37,822 nucleotides of DNA, taken from positions 1 to 37,822 of the forward strand of contig CAJTWU010000013.1 in NCBI GenBank assembly GCA_910579975.1, in the 5' to 3' direction. A model generated the notes under the pieces. The model did not search any database. It had not been told where the DNA came from and saw nothing but the letters and a program-made list of their open reading frames with translations. Below, piece after piece: positions 24,811 through 32,776 of the stretch. Position 1 is the stretch's first letter; the number at the start of each line of letters is the position of its first letter. Made by a program: the position numbers and the translations under genes. This DNA is from an uncultured Vampirovibrio sp. (lineage in GTDB: Bacteria > Cyanobacteriota > Vampirovibrionia > Gastranaerophilales > Gastranaerophilaceae).

Positions 24811-27513
24811 ATGAAAGTAGGAAAAATTAATCCTGTTCTGTTCAAGAATACTCAATCAATTCAAAAACAAGAACAAAGTCAAAATAATATACAAATAACA
24901 GAGTTAGGAACCGTGACTCCTGATTTTGCAGTTCAAATTCCTCAAAAATATACAGCTTTAGAACCGCAAAAAACAGAAAATGGTTTAATCATTTATCCTT
25001 ATAAGCTTGCAAATGGACAACGAGTAACTATTATACCAATGGAAGACTCGCCTACAACAGTAAAAAACTACATAAATGTTGGTTCAATGAATGAAACTGA
25101 TAATATAAAAGGTATCAGTCACTTTTTGGAACATATGGCATTCAACGGTACTAATGGAACAAATGGATACTTAAAATTGAACCCGGGAGACTCTTTTCAA
25201 AAAATTGAACAGATTGGAGGCTGGACAAATGCAAGCACAAATTATGCTTTAACAGATTATGTTAATTCAACTCCATTATTGGATAAAAGCGATTTGGAAA
25301 CACAATTACAGGTCATTGCCTCAATGAGCAGCGATTTAACTCTTTCCCAAGATATGATTACGAAAGAAAAAGGTCCTGTTTGTTCTGAAATCAATATGAT
25401 TTTAGACAATCCTCAAACTGTTGCTTTAGATGAAACCGTTAGAACCTTATTTAATATTAGAAGTTCTGCAGATGAGCTTGTTGGAGGAAGTGTTAAACAT
25501 ATCCAAAATCTTACGCAAGAAGATATAAAAAATTATTACGAGAAGTATTATACACCTGATAATATGAACCTTGTAATTACAGGAAATATTGACCCGCAAG
25601 AAACAATTGAACTGGTTTCTAAACTTTTTAAATCTAATAAGACTGCAAAAGGAAAGCGTTTTGAAACTAAATTAACACCAATAAAAACTACCGTTAGAAA
25701 AGATTTTATAACCGACAAAGCTGTTTCTGCAAATATCGTTTTAGGATTTAGCGGCCCTAAAAATAACGATGCAAAATCAAAAATTATATTTGAAATACTG
25801 GATAATTATTTATTCTCTTCAAAAATCAATCTTAATAAAGAATTAAAGAGGCTAAATGTTTCTCATTCAGGTTTTGGAATGGAAAAAATCAGCACAAATC
25901 CTAACAACCCAACAATGATTTATTACGGACTTGAATGCAGTGATGATAAATCAGAAGAAACTTTAAAAGTTATTTTTGATTTAGTTTCTAATCTTAAAGA
26001 ACCAACACAAAAAGATTTAGACAATATAAAAGAAAAACTTATTCAAAATCATTCCAATGAACTTGAATACTCTGTTCATTTAAACAATATGGCGGGAAAT
26101 TCTATATTCAACGAAAATTTTGATTACATTACCAATTATGAAAAAATTGTTAATGAAATCACTTTAGATGATATTAAAGAATTCATTAACAACCATATCA
26201 ATTTAAGTAAAGCAGCATTAACAGTAGTTCACCCTGAAACTACCCAGGAAGCTCTTGAAATAAACCATAAAAAAGCCTCTAAGCTAACATTTAAAGGAAA
26301 TAATTATAAAATTGGAGTACAAGACACAAAAAATAATAACTCCTACTTTGATATAAATTTATATTTTAATTTACCTGATAATAAACCGGCAGCCAAAAAT
26401 ATATTATCGCTCATTTATCAGCAAAATCTTGAAAATGAAGAATATTTAAAATTTGCCGAAGAAAACAACCTTGATATAGATATTGACTTTAACAAGCAAA
26501 ATCTCTCAATTAGCGGTTACTCCGGTTCAAAGAACTTTGAGAAGACTCTAAAAGCGGCAAAAGAACTTTTAAATAATCCTGAAATCACACAAGAGTATTT
26601 TGATACAGCAGTTTCAAGAATTAAAGAAAATATAAAACGCTCGCAATATACAGCAGCGTCCCTTTATTCAGATTATGAAGCAAAAATTAATCCTCTCTAT
26701 ACTTCAAAACAAAATATTTTAGATAATCTGGATAAAGTAACTTTAGAAGATATAAAAGAATTACATCAATATATTCTTAAAAATTCAAGCGGTACAATTT
26801 CAACAAATAATAAGAATATTGAAAAGTTTGGCGACCTTCCAGAGGTTCAAAACCATAACTTCGAACTAAGAAAAGTATATATTCCAAACAATAAAACTGT
26901 TGTATTAACTAAAGATAAGGCTGTTTCACAGGCTGATATTAAGCAAACTTTCAAATATGAATGGAACAATACGCCAAAAGAACATGCTTTAAGCGAAATT
27001 ATGAATACGCTTTTGTCATCTTCTAAATCCATAGGTTTATTTAATACTCTTAGGGAAAAAGAACATCTAGCATATACCGTCTATTCCAACAACTCCCATA
27101 CTGGAAATTGCGGAGAATTTTCATTAAACATTTTGACTACAACCGATAATAAAGAATTTGACGAAATAAGTTATGATAATGTTCAAAAATCAATTAATGG
27201 TTTTAACAGGCAAATTGGAGAACTCTTAGGTTCAAAATATACAGATGGAGATTTAGAAAGCACAAAAAGAATATTAAAAGCAAGTTTACTACAAAAAGAA
27301 GGAGTCTGGGCAAAGCTGGATTCAATTAACAGAAGTTTGAAATATTCAGAAGATTTTGATAAACAAATATTTAATGAGATTGACAAAATCACAAGAGAAG
27401 AGATAGATAGTTTTGCAAAAAAAGTTTTTGCTAATCCTCCTATTTATTCTATCGTTGCAAGCAAAGACACCCTTAATGCTAATCAGGATTTTTTGGATAC
27501 ATTAGCTCTCTAA
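24811..27513 (+). CDS. Two-domain M16 family zinc metallopeptidase
   Basis: This is a pitrilysin/insulinase-type enzyme with both halves. The inverted zinc motif HFLEH is at residues 104-108. The third ligand is probably Glu193 (EKGPVCSEIN), and the seven-residue spacing to Glu186 matches pitrilysin. YEKYYTPDNMNLVITGNID closes the first repeat. The second half lacks a zinc motif but keeps FNTLREKEHLAYTVYS. The protein has 900 residues and no signal peptide, so it is either cytosolic or leaves by another route. Its N-terminus MKVGKINPVLFKNTQ resembles that of the 12852 gene. The start is set by the leaderless promoter; ATG 24805 is possible. The 3' end overlaps convergent tyrA by 35 bp. Confidence 0.92.
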   Translation: MKVGKINPVLFKNTQSIQKQEQSQNNIQITELGTVTPDFAVQIPQKYTALEPQKTENGLIIYPYKLANGQRVTIIPMEDSPTTVKNYINVGSMNETDNIKGISHFLEHMAFNGTNGTNGYLKLNPGDSFQKIEQIGGWTNASTNYALTDYVNSTPLLDKSDLETQLQVIASMSSDLTLSQDMITKEKGPVCSEINMILDNPQTVALDETVRTLFNIRSSADELVGGSVKHIQNLTQEDIKNYYEKYYTPDNMNLVITGNIDPQETIELVSKLFKSNKTAKGKRFETKLTPIKTTVRKDFITDKAVSANIVLGFSGPKNNDAKSKIIFEILDNYLFSSKINLNKELKRLNVSHSGFGMEKISTNPNNPTMIYYGLECSDDKSEETLKVIFDLVSNLKEPTQKDLDNIKEKLIQNHSNELEYSVHLNNMAGNSIFNENFDYITNYEKIVNEITLDDIKEFINNHINLSKAALTVVHPETTQEALEINHKKASKLTFKGNNYKIGVQDTKNNNSYFDINLYFNLPDNKPAAKNILSLIYQQNLENEEYLKFAEENNLDIDIDFNKQNLSISGYSGSKNFEKTLKAAKELLNNPEITQEYFDTAVSRIKENIKRSQYTAASLYSDYEAKINPLYTSKQNILDNLDKVTLEDIKELHQYILKNSSGTISTNNKNIEKFGDLPEVQNHNFELRKVYIPNNKTVVLTKDKAVSQADIKQTFKYEWNNTPKEHALSEIMNTLLSSSKSIGLFNTLREKEHLAYTVYSNNSHTGNCGEFSLNILTTTDNKEFDEISYDNVQKSINGFNRQIGELLGSKYTDGDLESTKRILKASLLQKEGVWAKLDSINRSLKYSEDFDKQIFNEIDKITREEIDSFAKKVFANPPIYSIVASKDTLNANQDFLDTLAL

Positions 27514-28243
27514 ATCGTTTTATCTGTTCAGCTTTTAGCTTGTAATCACAGTTAAATAAGTCATTAAGATATTCTTGCAAAGAATTAGCTGCTATTTTTA
27601 TATTTTCATGGTTTAACTCCATCATATCATTTGCCATCTCCAAATTTGAAAGAGCAAGACGAGTTGTATCTCTAAAACCTGAAGCAGCAATTGTTTTCGC
27701 TAACAGATTGTCTTTGATATTTTCACACAGAGCTTGAGCCACAATTAGGGGTAAATTAGAAATTAAAGCTACTGCTTTGTCATGTTCATCAGGAGTTGTA
27801 ATAATAATTTCAGCACCTAAATCTTTAATTATCATTTCCAATTTATCCGGAACATCTCCATCAACAGGAGTTAATACCCATTTTGCACCTTTAAATAATT
27901 CAGGAAATGAGTGCTCCCAACCGCTATTTTCTGTTCCAGCCATCGGATGTGATGGAACAAAATTATAGGAATATTTTTTCTTTGAAACAAATGCTTTAAG
28001 CGAACAAACATCAGTAACAATAGTATTTGAAGTCAAAAATTTTTCTAATTTATCAAGAATTTCAAGAGTTTTGTTCATTGGAGTACATACAAAAACAATG
28101 TCACACTCTTTTAGAGTTAAGTAATCTTCTGAGACATTTTCTTCTTTCAAAGAACGAGAAACACCAACAACTTCATATTTATTTCTTAAACCCTTAAAAA
28201 TTGAACCGCCGATTAAGCCAAGTCCGACAACACCAATTTTCAT
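27479..28243 (-). CDS. tyrA: Prephenate/arogenate dehydrogenase
   Basis: TyrA makes 4-hydroxyphenylpyruvate or tyrosine from prephenate or arogenate. The NAD(P)-binding GVVGLGLIGGSIFKGL is at the N-terminus. VFVCTPMNKTLEIL, VPSHPMAGTENSGWEHSF and ALISNLPLIVAQAL follow, all hallmarks of the family. Length is 254 residues, the minimal catalytic form, without an ACT or chorismate-mutase domain. Which substrate or cofactor is preferred cannot be told. It starts with a 4-bp ATGA overlap with proA and is the last gene of the operon. Its 3' end overlaps the M16 peptidase gene by 35 bp. Confidence 0.95.
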   Translation of the reverse strand: MKIGVVGLGLIGGSIFKGLRNKYEVVGVSRSLKEENVSEDYLTLKECDIVFVCTPMNKTLEILDKLEKFLTSNTIVTDVCSLKAFVSKKKYSYNFVPSHPMAGTENSGWEHSFPELFKGAKWVLTPVDGDVPDKLEMIIKDLGAEIIITTPDEHDKAVALISNLPLIVAQALCENIKDNLLAKTIAASGFRDTTRLALSNLEMANDMMELNHENIKIAANSLQEYLNDLFNCDYKLKAEQIKRFRELMYPKNPD

Positions 28244-29487
28244 AATAAATCCCTATGTTTAAATGTTTTCAAACCATCTGCATAGTCTTTTACAATATCG
28301 CCATAACCTTGAAGAGTGTATTTATAAATTGTTAACCCCTCAAGACCTACAGGCCCGCGGGCATGTGTTTTATTAGTAGATATCCCCACTTCTGCACCAA
28401 AACCATACCTAAAACCGTCCGCAAATCGGGTTGAAGCATTATGATAAACACCCGCCGAGTCAACTGCATTCATAAAAATATCAGCACTTGCGCGATTTTC
28501 CGTAATTATTGCTTCTGTATGACCAGATGAATACTCGTTAATATGCTCAATTGCTTCTTCCAGAGTAGAAACTGTTTTACAAGAAAGAATTTTATCTGAA
28601 TACTCCTTATGCCAGGTTTCAGGATTGAAAATAATTTCTATACCAGCTTCATCTAAAGCGGTCAAAAGTTCATCTTTTGCATTAAACTCTTCATGGATTA
28701 TAAGAGTTTCAACAGAATTACAAGCAGACGGATATTGAGTTTTAGCATCAATTACAATACGTTTTGCTTTTTCCAAATCAGCAGTTTTGTCAACAAAAAT
28801 ATGACAAATCCCATCCGCATGCCCGAGAACAGGAATTTTAGTATTTTCTTTTATAAATTTTACCAGACTATTGCCGCCACGAGGAATAATTAAATCAATA
28901 TACTTATCCTGACTAAGCATTTCTGCAACATCTTCTCTTGAAAAGACTTGAGTTAAAACATTTTTAGGAAACTCATCAATCTTATCCAGAGCAGTTTGAA
29001 TAACATTCATTATTGTTTTATTTGTATTTACAGACTCTTTACCACCTTTTAAAATAACAGCATTAGAAGATTTTATTGCTAATGCTGAAATCTGTGTAAT
29101 AACATCTGGCCGAGCTTCAAAAATTATACCTAAAACACCAATTGGACAAGATTTTTTGGTTAAAACAAGACCTGTATCTAGTTCTCGTAGAAGTAAGATT
29201 TTACCCACAGGGTCTTCCAGTTCATAAATATCAACCACACCCTGTATCATATCGCGCATTTTATTTTCATCGAGTTTTAGACGATTATATGTTGCTTGAG
29301 ATAAATCTCCTTGTTTTACAAGAGTTTCTGCTTCCAATAAATCTTTTTTATTTGCATTAAAAATTTCTTCACGATTATTTTCCAGAGCTTCAGCAATATT
29401 TAATAAAGCTCTGTTTTTTATTTCACTTGAAAGAAAAGCTAGTTTTTTTGCAGCAGTTTTAGCATTAATAAATTTAAATTCGTCCAT
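28240..29487 (-). CDS. proA: Glutamate-5-semialdehyde dehydrogenase (gamma-glutamyl phosphate reductase)
   Basis: ProA reduces gamma-glutamyl phosphate to the semialdehyde in proline synthesis. The catalytic Cys is in TQYPSACNSVETLI. GVLGIIFEARPDVITQISAL, SNAVILKGGKE, VLGHADGICHIFVDK and ARGPVGLEGLTIYKY are family signatures. The start is placed at 29487 (MDEFKF), because an earlier in-frame ATG lies inside the GAGGG ribosome site. Length is 415 residues. The kinase partner proB is not adjacent; instead a 73-residue unknown protein overlaps upstream by 14 bp, and tyrA follows by a 4-bp overlap. Confidence 0.97.
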   Translation of the reverse strand: MDEFKFINAKTAAKKLAFLSSEIKNRALLNIAEALENNREEIFNANKKDLLEAETLVKQGDLSQATYNRLKLDENKMRDMIQGVVDIYELEDPVGKILLLRELDTGLVLTKKSCPIGVLGIIFEARPDVITQISALAIKSSNAVILKGGKESVNTNKTIMNVIQTALDKIDEFPKNVLTQVFSREDVAEMLSQDKYIDLIIPRGGNSLVKFIKENTKIPVLGHADGICHIFVDKTADLEKAKRIVIDAKTQYPSACNSVETLIIHEEFNAKDELLTALDEAGIEIIFNPETWHKEYSDKILSCKTVSTLEEAIEHINEYSSGHTEAIITENRASADIFMNAVDSAGVYHNASTRFADGFRYGFGAEVGISTNKTHARGPVGLEGLTIYKYTLQGYGDIVKDYADGLKTFKHRDLL

Positions 29488-29695
29488 TTCTATAACCCTC
29501 GGCACGCATACAATACTGCAATCTACGCAAATTAATCATTGTTGAGAATTTTTTACGCATAAGATGCTCTTGTAAAGATTTTGCTGGCATTTCTTCTACA
29601 ATTTTAGGCTGTTTTACAACAAACCCCGACAAATTTATAAATGGAACAGAATTTCTGTAATCCATATAAGGGCTCTTTCTCTCAAATTCTTGCAT
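29474..29695 (-). CDS. Small basic protein of unknown function (73 aa), first gene of the proA-tyrA operon
   Basis: A strong AAGGAGAGG lies five bases before the ATG, and a good promoter is upstream, so this short gene is very probably real. The 73-residue product is basic and has no signal or membrane segment. Its second half is Arg/Lys-rich (LMRKKFSTMINLRRLQYC), ending RAEGYRNGRI. The end overlaps the proA start by 14 bp, so its translation may control access to the proA ribosome site. I recognise no family. It could be a small RNA- or protein-binding factor; nothing in it proves that. Confidence 0.78.
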   Translation of the reverse strand: MQEFERKSPYMDYRNSVPFINLSGFVVKQPKIVEEMPAKSLQEHLMRKKFSTMINLRRLQYCMRAEGYRNGRI

Positions 29696-29759
29696 TAAAA
29701 CCTCTCCTTAGTTGGGAAACCTATATCCTGTATATTTACCCCAGATTTGTGATACAGCT

Positions 29760-29788
29760 ATTGTATTTAAAACGAAACTGCGAAACAA
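29760..29788 (-). promoter_or_regulatory. Promoter of the small protein-proA-tyrA operon
   Basis: On the minus strand TTGTTT (29788-29783), a 17-bp spacer and TACAAT (29765-29760). The ~58-base leader contains a CTGTAT/ATACAG stem (plus positions 29729-29734 and 29752-29757). Confidence 0.7.
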
Positions 29789-29823
29789 TAAAAGGTTAAG
29801 AAAAATTTACTTTTAAATAGTAG

Positions 29824-29852
29824 TTGAAAAGTTTTTATGTTGTTGGTATAGT
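29824..29852 (+). promoter_or_regulatory. tRNA-Arg promoter
   Basis: TTGAAA (29824-29829), a 17-bp spacer and TATAGT (29847-29852) with an upstream TG, giving an extended -10. The start would be about 26 bases before the mature tRNA. Confidence 0.78.
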
Positions 29853-29884
29853 TTACTAGTAATCAATTTTTACATAAAAAGCGA

Positions 29885-29961
<77 letters not shown>

Positions 29962-29968
29962 CTTAAAT

Positions 29969-29990
29969 AGAGCCTTCGGGCTCTTTTTTT
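29969..29990 (+). terminator. tRNA-Arg terminator
   Basis: AGAGCC and GGCTCT enclose a TTCG tetraloop, followed by seven T's. It lies eight bases after the tRNA. Confidence 0.95.
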
Positions 29991-30030
29991 GTAATTGAGG
30001 ATTTATTTTTATAAAAAATGATTTATTAAC

Positions 30031-30765
30031 TTACTTTGGCTGCCCTGAATGCACATCAAGACCGCCTGTTACAGGAAGGTTTACACCATTACAATAGCTG
30101 GACTCTTCTGAAGCAAGGAAGTAAATTGCCTTAGCAACTTCCCTTGGCTCACAAATTCTTTTCAAAGGATTTACAGCCGCATATTTTGGTATATTATCAG
30201 GATTAAGCATATTAGTATCAACTGCTGAAGGACAAACACTATTTACTCTGATTTTAAACTTTGCATAATCTAAAGCCATTGCACGAGTAAGATTTACTAC
30301 AGCACCTTTTGCTGCATTATATACAGGCATTTCGTAATCACCTGAAATTCCCGAAATAGATGCTGTATTTACAATTGTTCCATAAGAGTTTTTAATCATA
30401 TCTGGAATAAAGTATTTGGTAGTTAAAAATATAGATTTAACGTCATTTGCCATTATATCATCCCAATCTTTTTCAGAAGCCTCGTGAAGAAGTCCATGAG
30501 TAATTATTCCGGCATTGTTAATTACTGTATCCACACCTTTAATGGTTTCCTGAACTTTTGAATGCAAATGTTTTACATCTTTATCTTTACTAACATCACA
30601 TTTGAAAAAATATACGCTTCCTTCATAATAATCACGAATAACATCCAATACTTCCAAATCTTCTTTCTTATCGGCCATAAATACTTGCCATCCGCGTTCT
30701 AAAAAAAGTTGTGTCGAAGCAAGCCCTATTCCAGACATAGCTCCTGTTATTAATACTCTATTCAT
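30031..30765 (-). CDS. Short-chain dehydrogenase/reductase (SDR)
   Basis: A classical NAD(P)-dependent SDR of 244 residues. The cofactor motif TGAMSGIG is at residues 7-14. NNAG and the catalytic Ser, Tyr and Lys are present (NTASISG and VYNAAKGA). The C-terminal LASEESSYCNGVNLPVTGGL is the usual substrate and tetramer region. The acidic or basic residue after the second strand (MADKKEDLEV) is Asp, which favours NAD(H). AAGGAG precedes the ATG. It is monocistronic. Substrate is not predictable; FabG-like or sugar/alcohol oxidation is possible. Confidence 0.93.
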   Translation of the reverse strand: MNRVLITGAMSGIGLASTQLFLERGWQVFMADKKEDLEVLDVIRDYYEGSVYFFKCDVSKDKDVKHLHSKVQETIKGVDTVINNAGIITHGLLHEASEKDWDDIMANDVKSIFLTTKYFIPDMIKNSYGTIVNTASISGISGDYEMPVYNAAKGAVVNLTRAMALDYAKFKIRVNSVCPSAVDTNMLNPDNIPKYAAVNPLKRICEPREVAKAIYFLASEESSYCNGVNLPVTGGLDVHSGQPK

Positions 30766-30832
30766 AAATAATCTCCTTCTTACTTATCTTTTTTAAAATA
30801 TAAAATTTTAACCAGAGCCTAATGTTTAACCC

Positions 30833-30861
30833 TTGCGAGCATATTCATAATCTGATATCAT
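30833..30861 (+). promoter_or_regulatory. Promoter of the HNH-like gene
   Basis: TTGCGA (30833-30838), a 17-bp spacer and TATCAT (30856-30861) with TG one base upstream. The ATG at 30871 is nine bases after the -10 box and has no Shine-Dalgarno sequence, so the leader would be absent or about three bases. Confidence 0.65.
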
Positions 30862-30870
30862 GAAATATAT

Positions 30871-31899
30871 ATGTCACATAAAAAATTAAAACGTATTACC
30901 CCAGAAAATTATCTCAAATACTATTATGATATTCCCTACGAAGGGAAAACTTCTGCCGGTAAACCTCTAAGGAAATTAAAAAATATTATTTGTCCTTATA
31001 GAGGAATAAAAATTATACCGAGTGAAACAATCAAAACATTTGAAAAAGGACTTAATCGATGTAAAAATGCTCGCGATGCCGTAAATTTACTTATTCCTTT
31101 TCAACATAACTTATTACCGGTTGAAAAATCCGTTTTTGCAATTTTTAAAGATTTTGCTCTAATTAACCCTAATGATAATCTTCAAAATTGTTTATTAATG
31201 ATAAAGCGAAACTGCTTAATTAAGCTTAAACTTGAAGAAATGGAAGTTCTGGATGAAGTAGATTACCTTACCAGAAAGCTATCTCCACATACAGCTCTAA
31301 AAATCAGGACAAAAACAACAAGATGCCGTCAAATAATTTTAAGCGACAACAAACGCGATACCTTTAAACGTAAAACTTTTTTAAATTCATTAGAAGAGAT
31401 TATTCCAAATGATAATGAGCGAGAAATATTTAATGATATAAAAAATAAAGCTCTATTTCTTCCTACATCTGAAAGCAGCCGTAACGCTTTTGTTGTCAAA
31501 TATTCTAAACGCAAACAAATAGAAATTATCAGAAGATTATTTATTGCCTCAACAGCCTCTATTGAACACGTAACTCCAGCTTCTAACGGAGGACTTAATA
31601 CTATTGGAAACTTTCTTCTCACATCAGCAAGCGGGAACAGATACAGAGAAAATATGCCGCTTACTGAATATATTAAACGACATCCAAAAATCCCCCAATA
31701 TATGCAGATGTATATTGATGATGTAATACGCGAAATCCATGCCGGAAATATGGAAGGTAACGAAACTTATCCATATAAAATTAAGAAAAAACTATATGAA
31801 GAATCTGAAGGCAGGATTATGATAAGTCTTTCAAGCTACAAATACTCTGAAGAAGATGCTGCACGAGCTGTTGAAGCATTTGAACACAGATGGGATTAA
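30871..31899 (+). CDS. HNH-like nuclease domain protein with degenerate zinc ligands (342 aa)
   Basis: The core ASIEHVTPASNGGLNTIGN (His233) and the following residues to RYREN resemble an HNH endonuclease beta-beta-alpha motif, including the xHxxPxSxGG signature and the later Asn. The zinc-ribbon pairs seen in many HNH enzymes are lost: Cys41 is in CPYRG with no second Cys, and the usual CxxCN after the core is TSASGN. The N- and C-terminal parts are basic and helical. There is no signal peptide. It is followed 52 bp later by a helical protein on the same strand. It might act on DNA, or be a diverged non-catalytic relative. I do not know a named family for the full protein. Confidence 0.68.
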   Translation: MSHKKLKRITPENYLKYYYDIPYEGKTSAGKPLRKLKNIICPYRGIKIIPSETIKTFEKGLNRCKNARDAVNLLIPFQHNLLPVEKSVFAIFKDFALINPNDNLQNCLLMIKRNCLIKLKLEEMEVLDEVDYLTRKLSPHTALKIRTKTTRCRQIILSDNKRDTFKRKTFLNSLEEIIPNDNEREIFNDIKNKALFLPTSESSRNAFVVKYSKRKQIEIIRRLFIASTASIEHVTPASNGGLNTIGNFLLTSASGNRYRENMPLTEYIKRHPKIPQYMQMYIDDVIREIHAGNMEGNETYPYKIKKKLYEESEGRIMISLSSYKYSEEDAARAVEAFEHRWD

Positions 31900-31951
31900 C
31901 ATAACTTAACATATTAGGCAATTTTTGACATTCATTGACTTTACATACTCA

Positions 31952-32620
31952 ATGAATACTATACCTACAATTGAAAACTTCTCCATATTTTTAAAAGAAA
32001 AGAAAGGAAAAATTAGTCCTGAAACTTTTGCTGATGAATTTGGAAAAATACGCAAACATTATCTTGCCTCCCGACAAAGTGATACTTTTTGTTTAGAAGC
32101 AGACATTTTAGCAAGTAAAATGATTGAAGAAAATAATATTGATTTTGCGGGCATAATTTTGAGCTCTCTTTGTAAAATAACACAATTTATTCCTGAACAA
32201 TTAGAGAACTTTGCTCTTAAAGGATTACATGTTGCAAGGATAAACAAAGATCCTATCCACATTATGGCTAGACTAAATGATTTACGCAAACTTTATTTCA
32301 GAAGACCAGAGAAATTGTATGAATACGTTCAAGTCCTTTATCAGCAAGAAAAATGTCTTAAAGAACTTACCCGAAATTATGACAATTCTGTAAAATCCTT
32401 TCATACTTTGGCAAGAAATGCAGCACCACAAAGAGACTATAAATTAATGCTTGCACATGTTCAAACAGAAATAGGCAAAATAACGAAAAGAAAACATCCT
32501 TTAGATGCAAAATCCAAACTTATTTCGGCACGTGAAATATTTAATACTCGTGGATATCAAAAAAATGTTGCCTATATAGATATGCTGCTTAATGAAATTG
32601 AAAAATGTTATAATTCTTAA
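31952..32620 (+). CDS. Unknown all-helical protein, TPR-like (222 aa)
   Basis: The protein reads as a run of paired amphipathic helices (EKLYEYVQVLYQQEKCLKEL, VKSFHTLARNAA, LISAREIFNTRGYQ), reminiscent of TPR-type solenoids, although no canonical repeat is clear. No signal or membrane segment is seen. The start is taken at ATG 31952; the frame is open from a TTG at 31925. Neither has a Shine-Dalgarno sequence. A TTGACA at 31925-31930 may belong to a promoter. It follows the HNH-like gene by 52 bp and may be co-transcribed with it. Function unknown. Confidence 0.7.
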   Translation: MNTIPTIENFSIFLKEKKGKISPETFADEFGKIRKHYLASRQSDTFCLEADILASKMIEENNIDFAGIILSSLCKITQFIPEQLENFALKGLHVARINKDPIHIMARLNDLRKLYFRRPEKLYEYVQVLYQQEKCLKELTRNYDNSVKSFHTLARNAAPQRDYKLMLAHVQTEIGKITKRKHPLDAKSKLISAREIFNTRGYQKNVAYIDMLLNEIEKCYNS

Positions 32621-32621
32621 G

Positions 32622-32634
32622 TTTTGTAACAAAA
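32622..32634. promoter_or_regulatory. TTTTGTAACAAAA dyad
   Basis: A 13-bp dyad with perfect arms, just after the stop of the helical gene and about 43 bp before the putative -10 box TATACT at 32665-32670. It is the same core as at 1696, 24139 and 36691. Confidence 0.4.
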
Positions 32635-32676
32635 TTAATACAGTATGAAATCAAAGAAGTTATATATACTTTATAT

Positions 32677-32776
32677 ATGTGTAAGATGAAAAATAGATTT
32701 TAAAATTAATTTCCTAACTAATTCCCTAAACAATTTTTAATTTCCCCCCGCTTCTCCATCCTATGAGAAGCTTTTT
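32677..32776 (+). ncRNA. Candidate small RNA, C/U-rich, terminator-ended
   Basis: A promoter-like segment (ATACTTTATATA at 32666-32677, with TATACT at 32665-32670) and a strong plus-strand terminator (32750-32776) bracket about 100 bases with no ORF or ribosome site. The body has several C-rich, anti-Shine-Dalgarno-like patches: TTTCCTAAC, ATTCCCTAAA and TTTCCCCCCG. Bacterial small RNAs that block ribosome sites often expose such motifs. The alternative is a plain 3' UTR of the 31952 gene with a distant terminator. Confidence 0.35.
32750..32776 (+). terminator. Plus-strand terminator opposite the TPR gene end
   Basis: GCTTCTC (32750-32756) and GAGAAGC (32765-32771) enclose an 8-base loop, followed by five T's. 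On the minus strand the stem is followed by a G-run, so it does not terminate the TPR gene. The last T's overlap that gene's stop. Confidence 0.88.
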
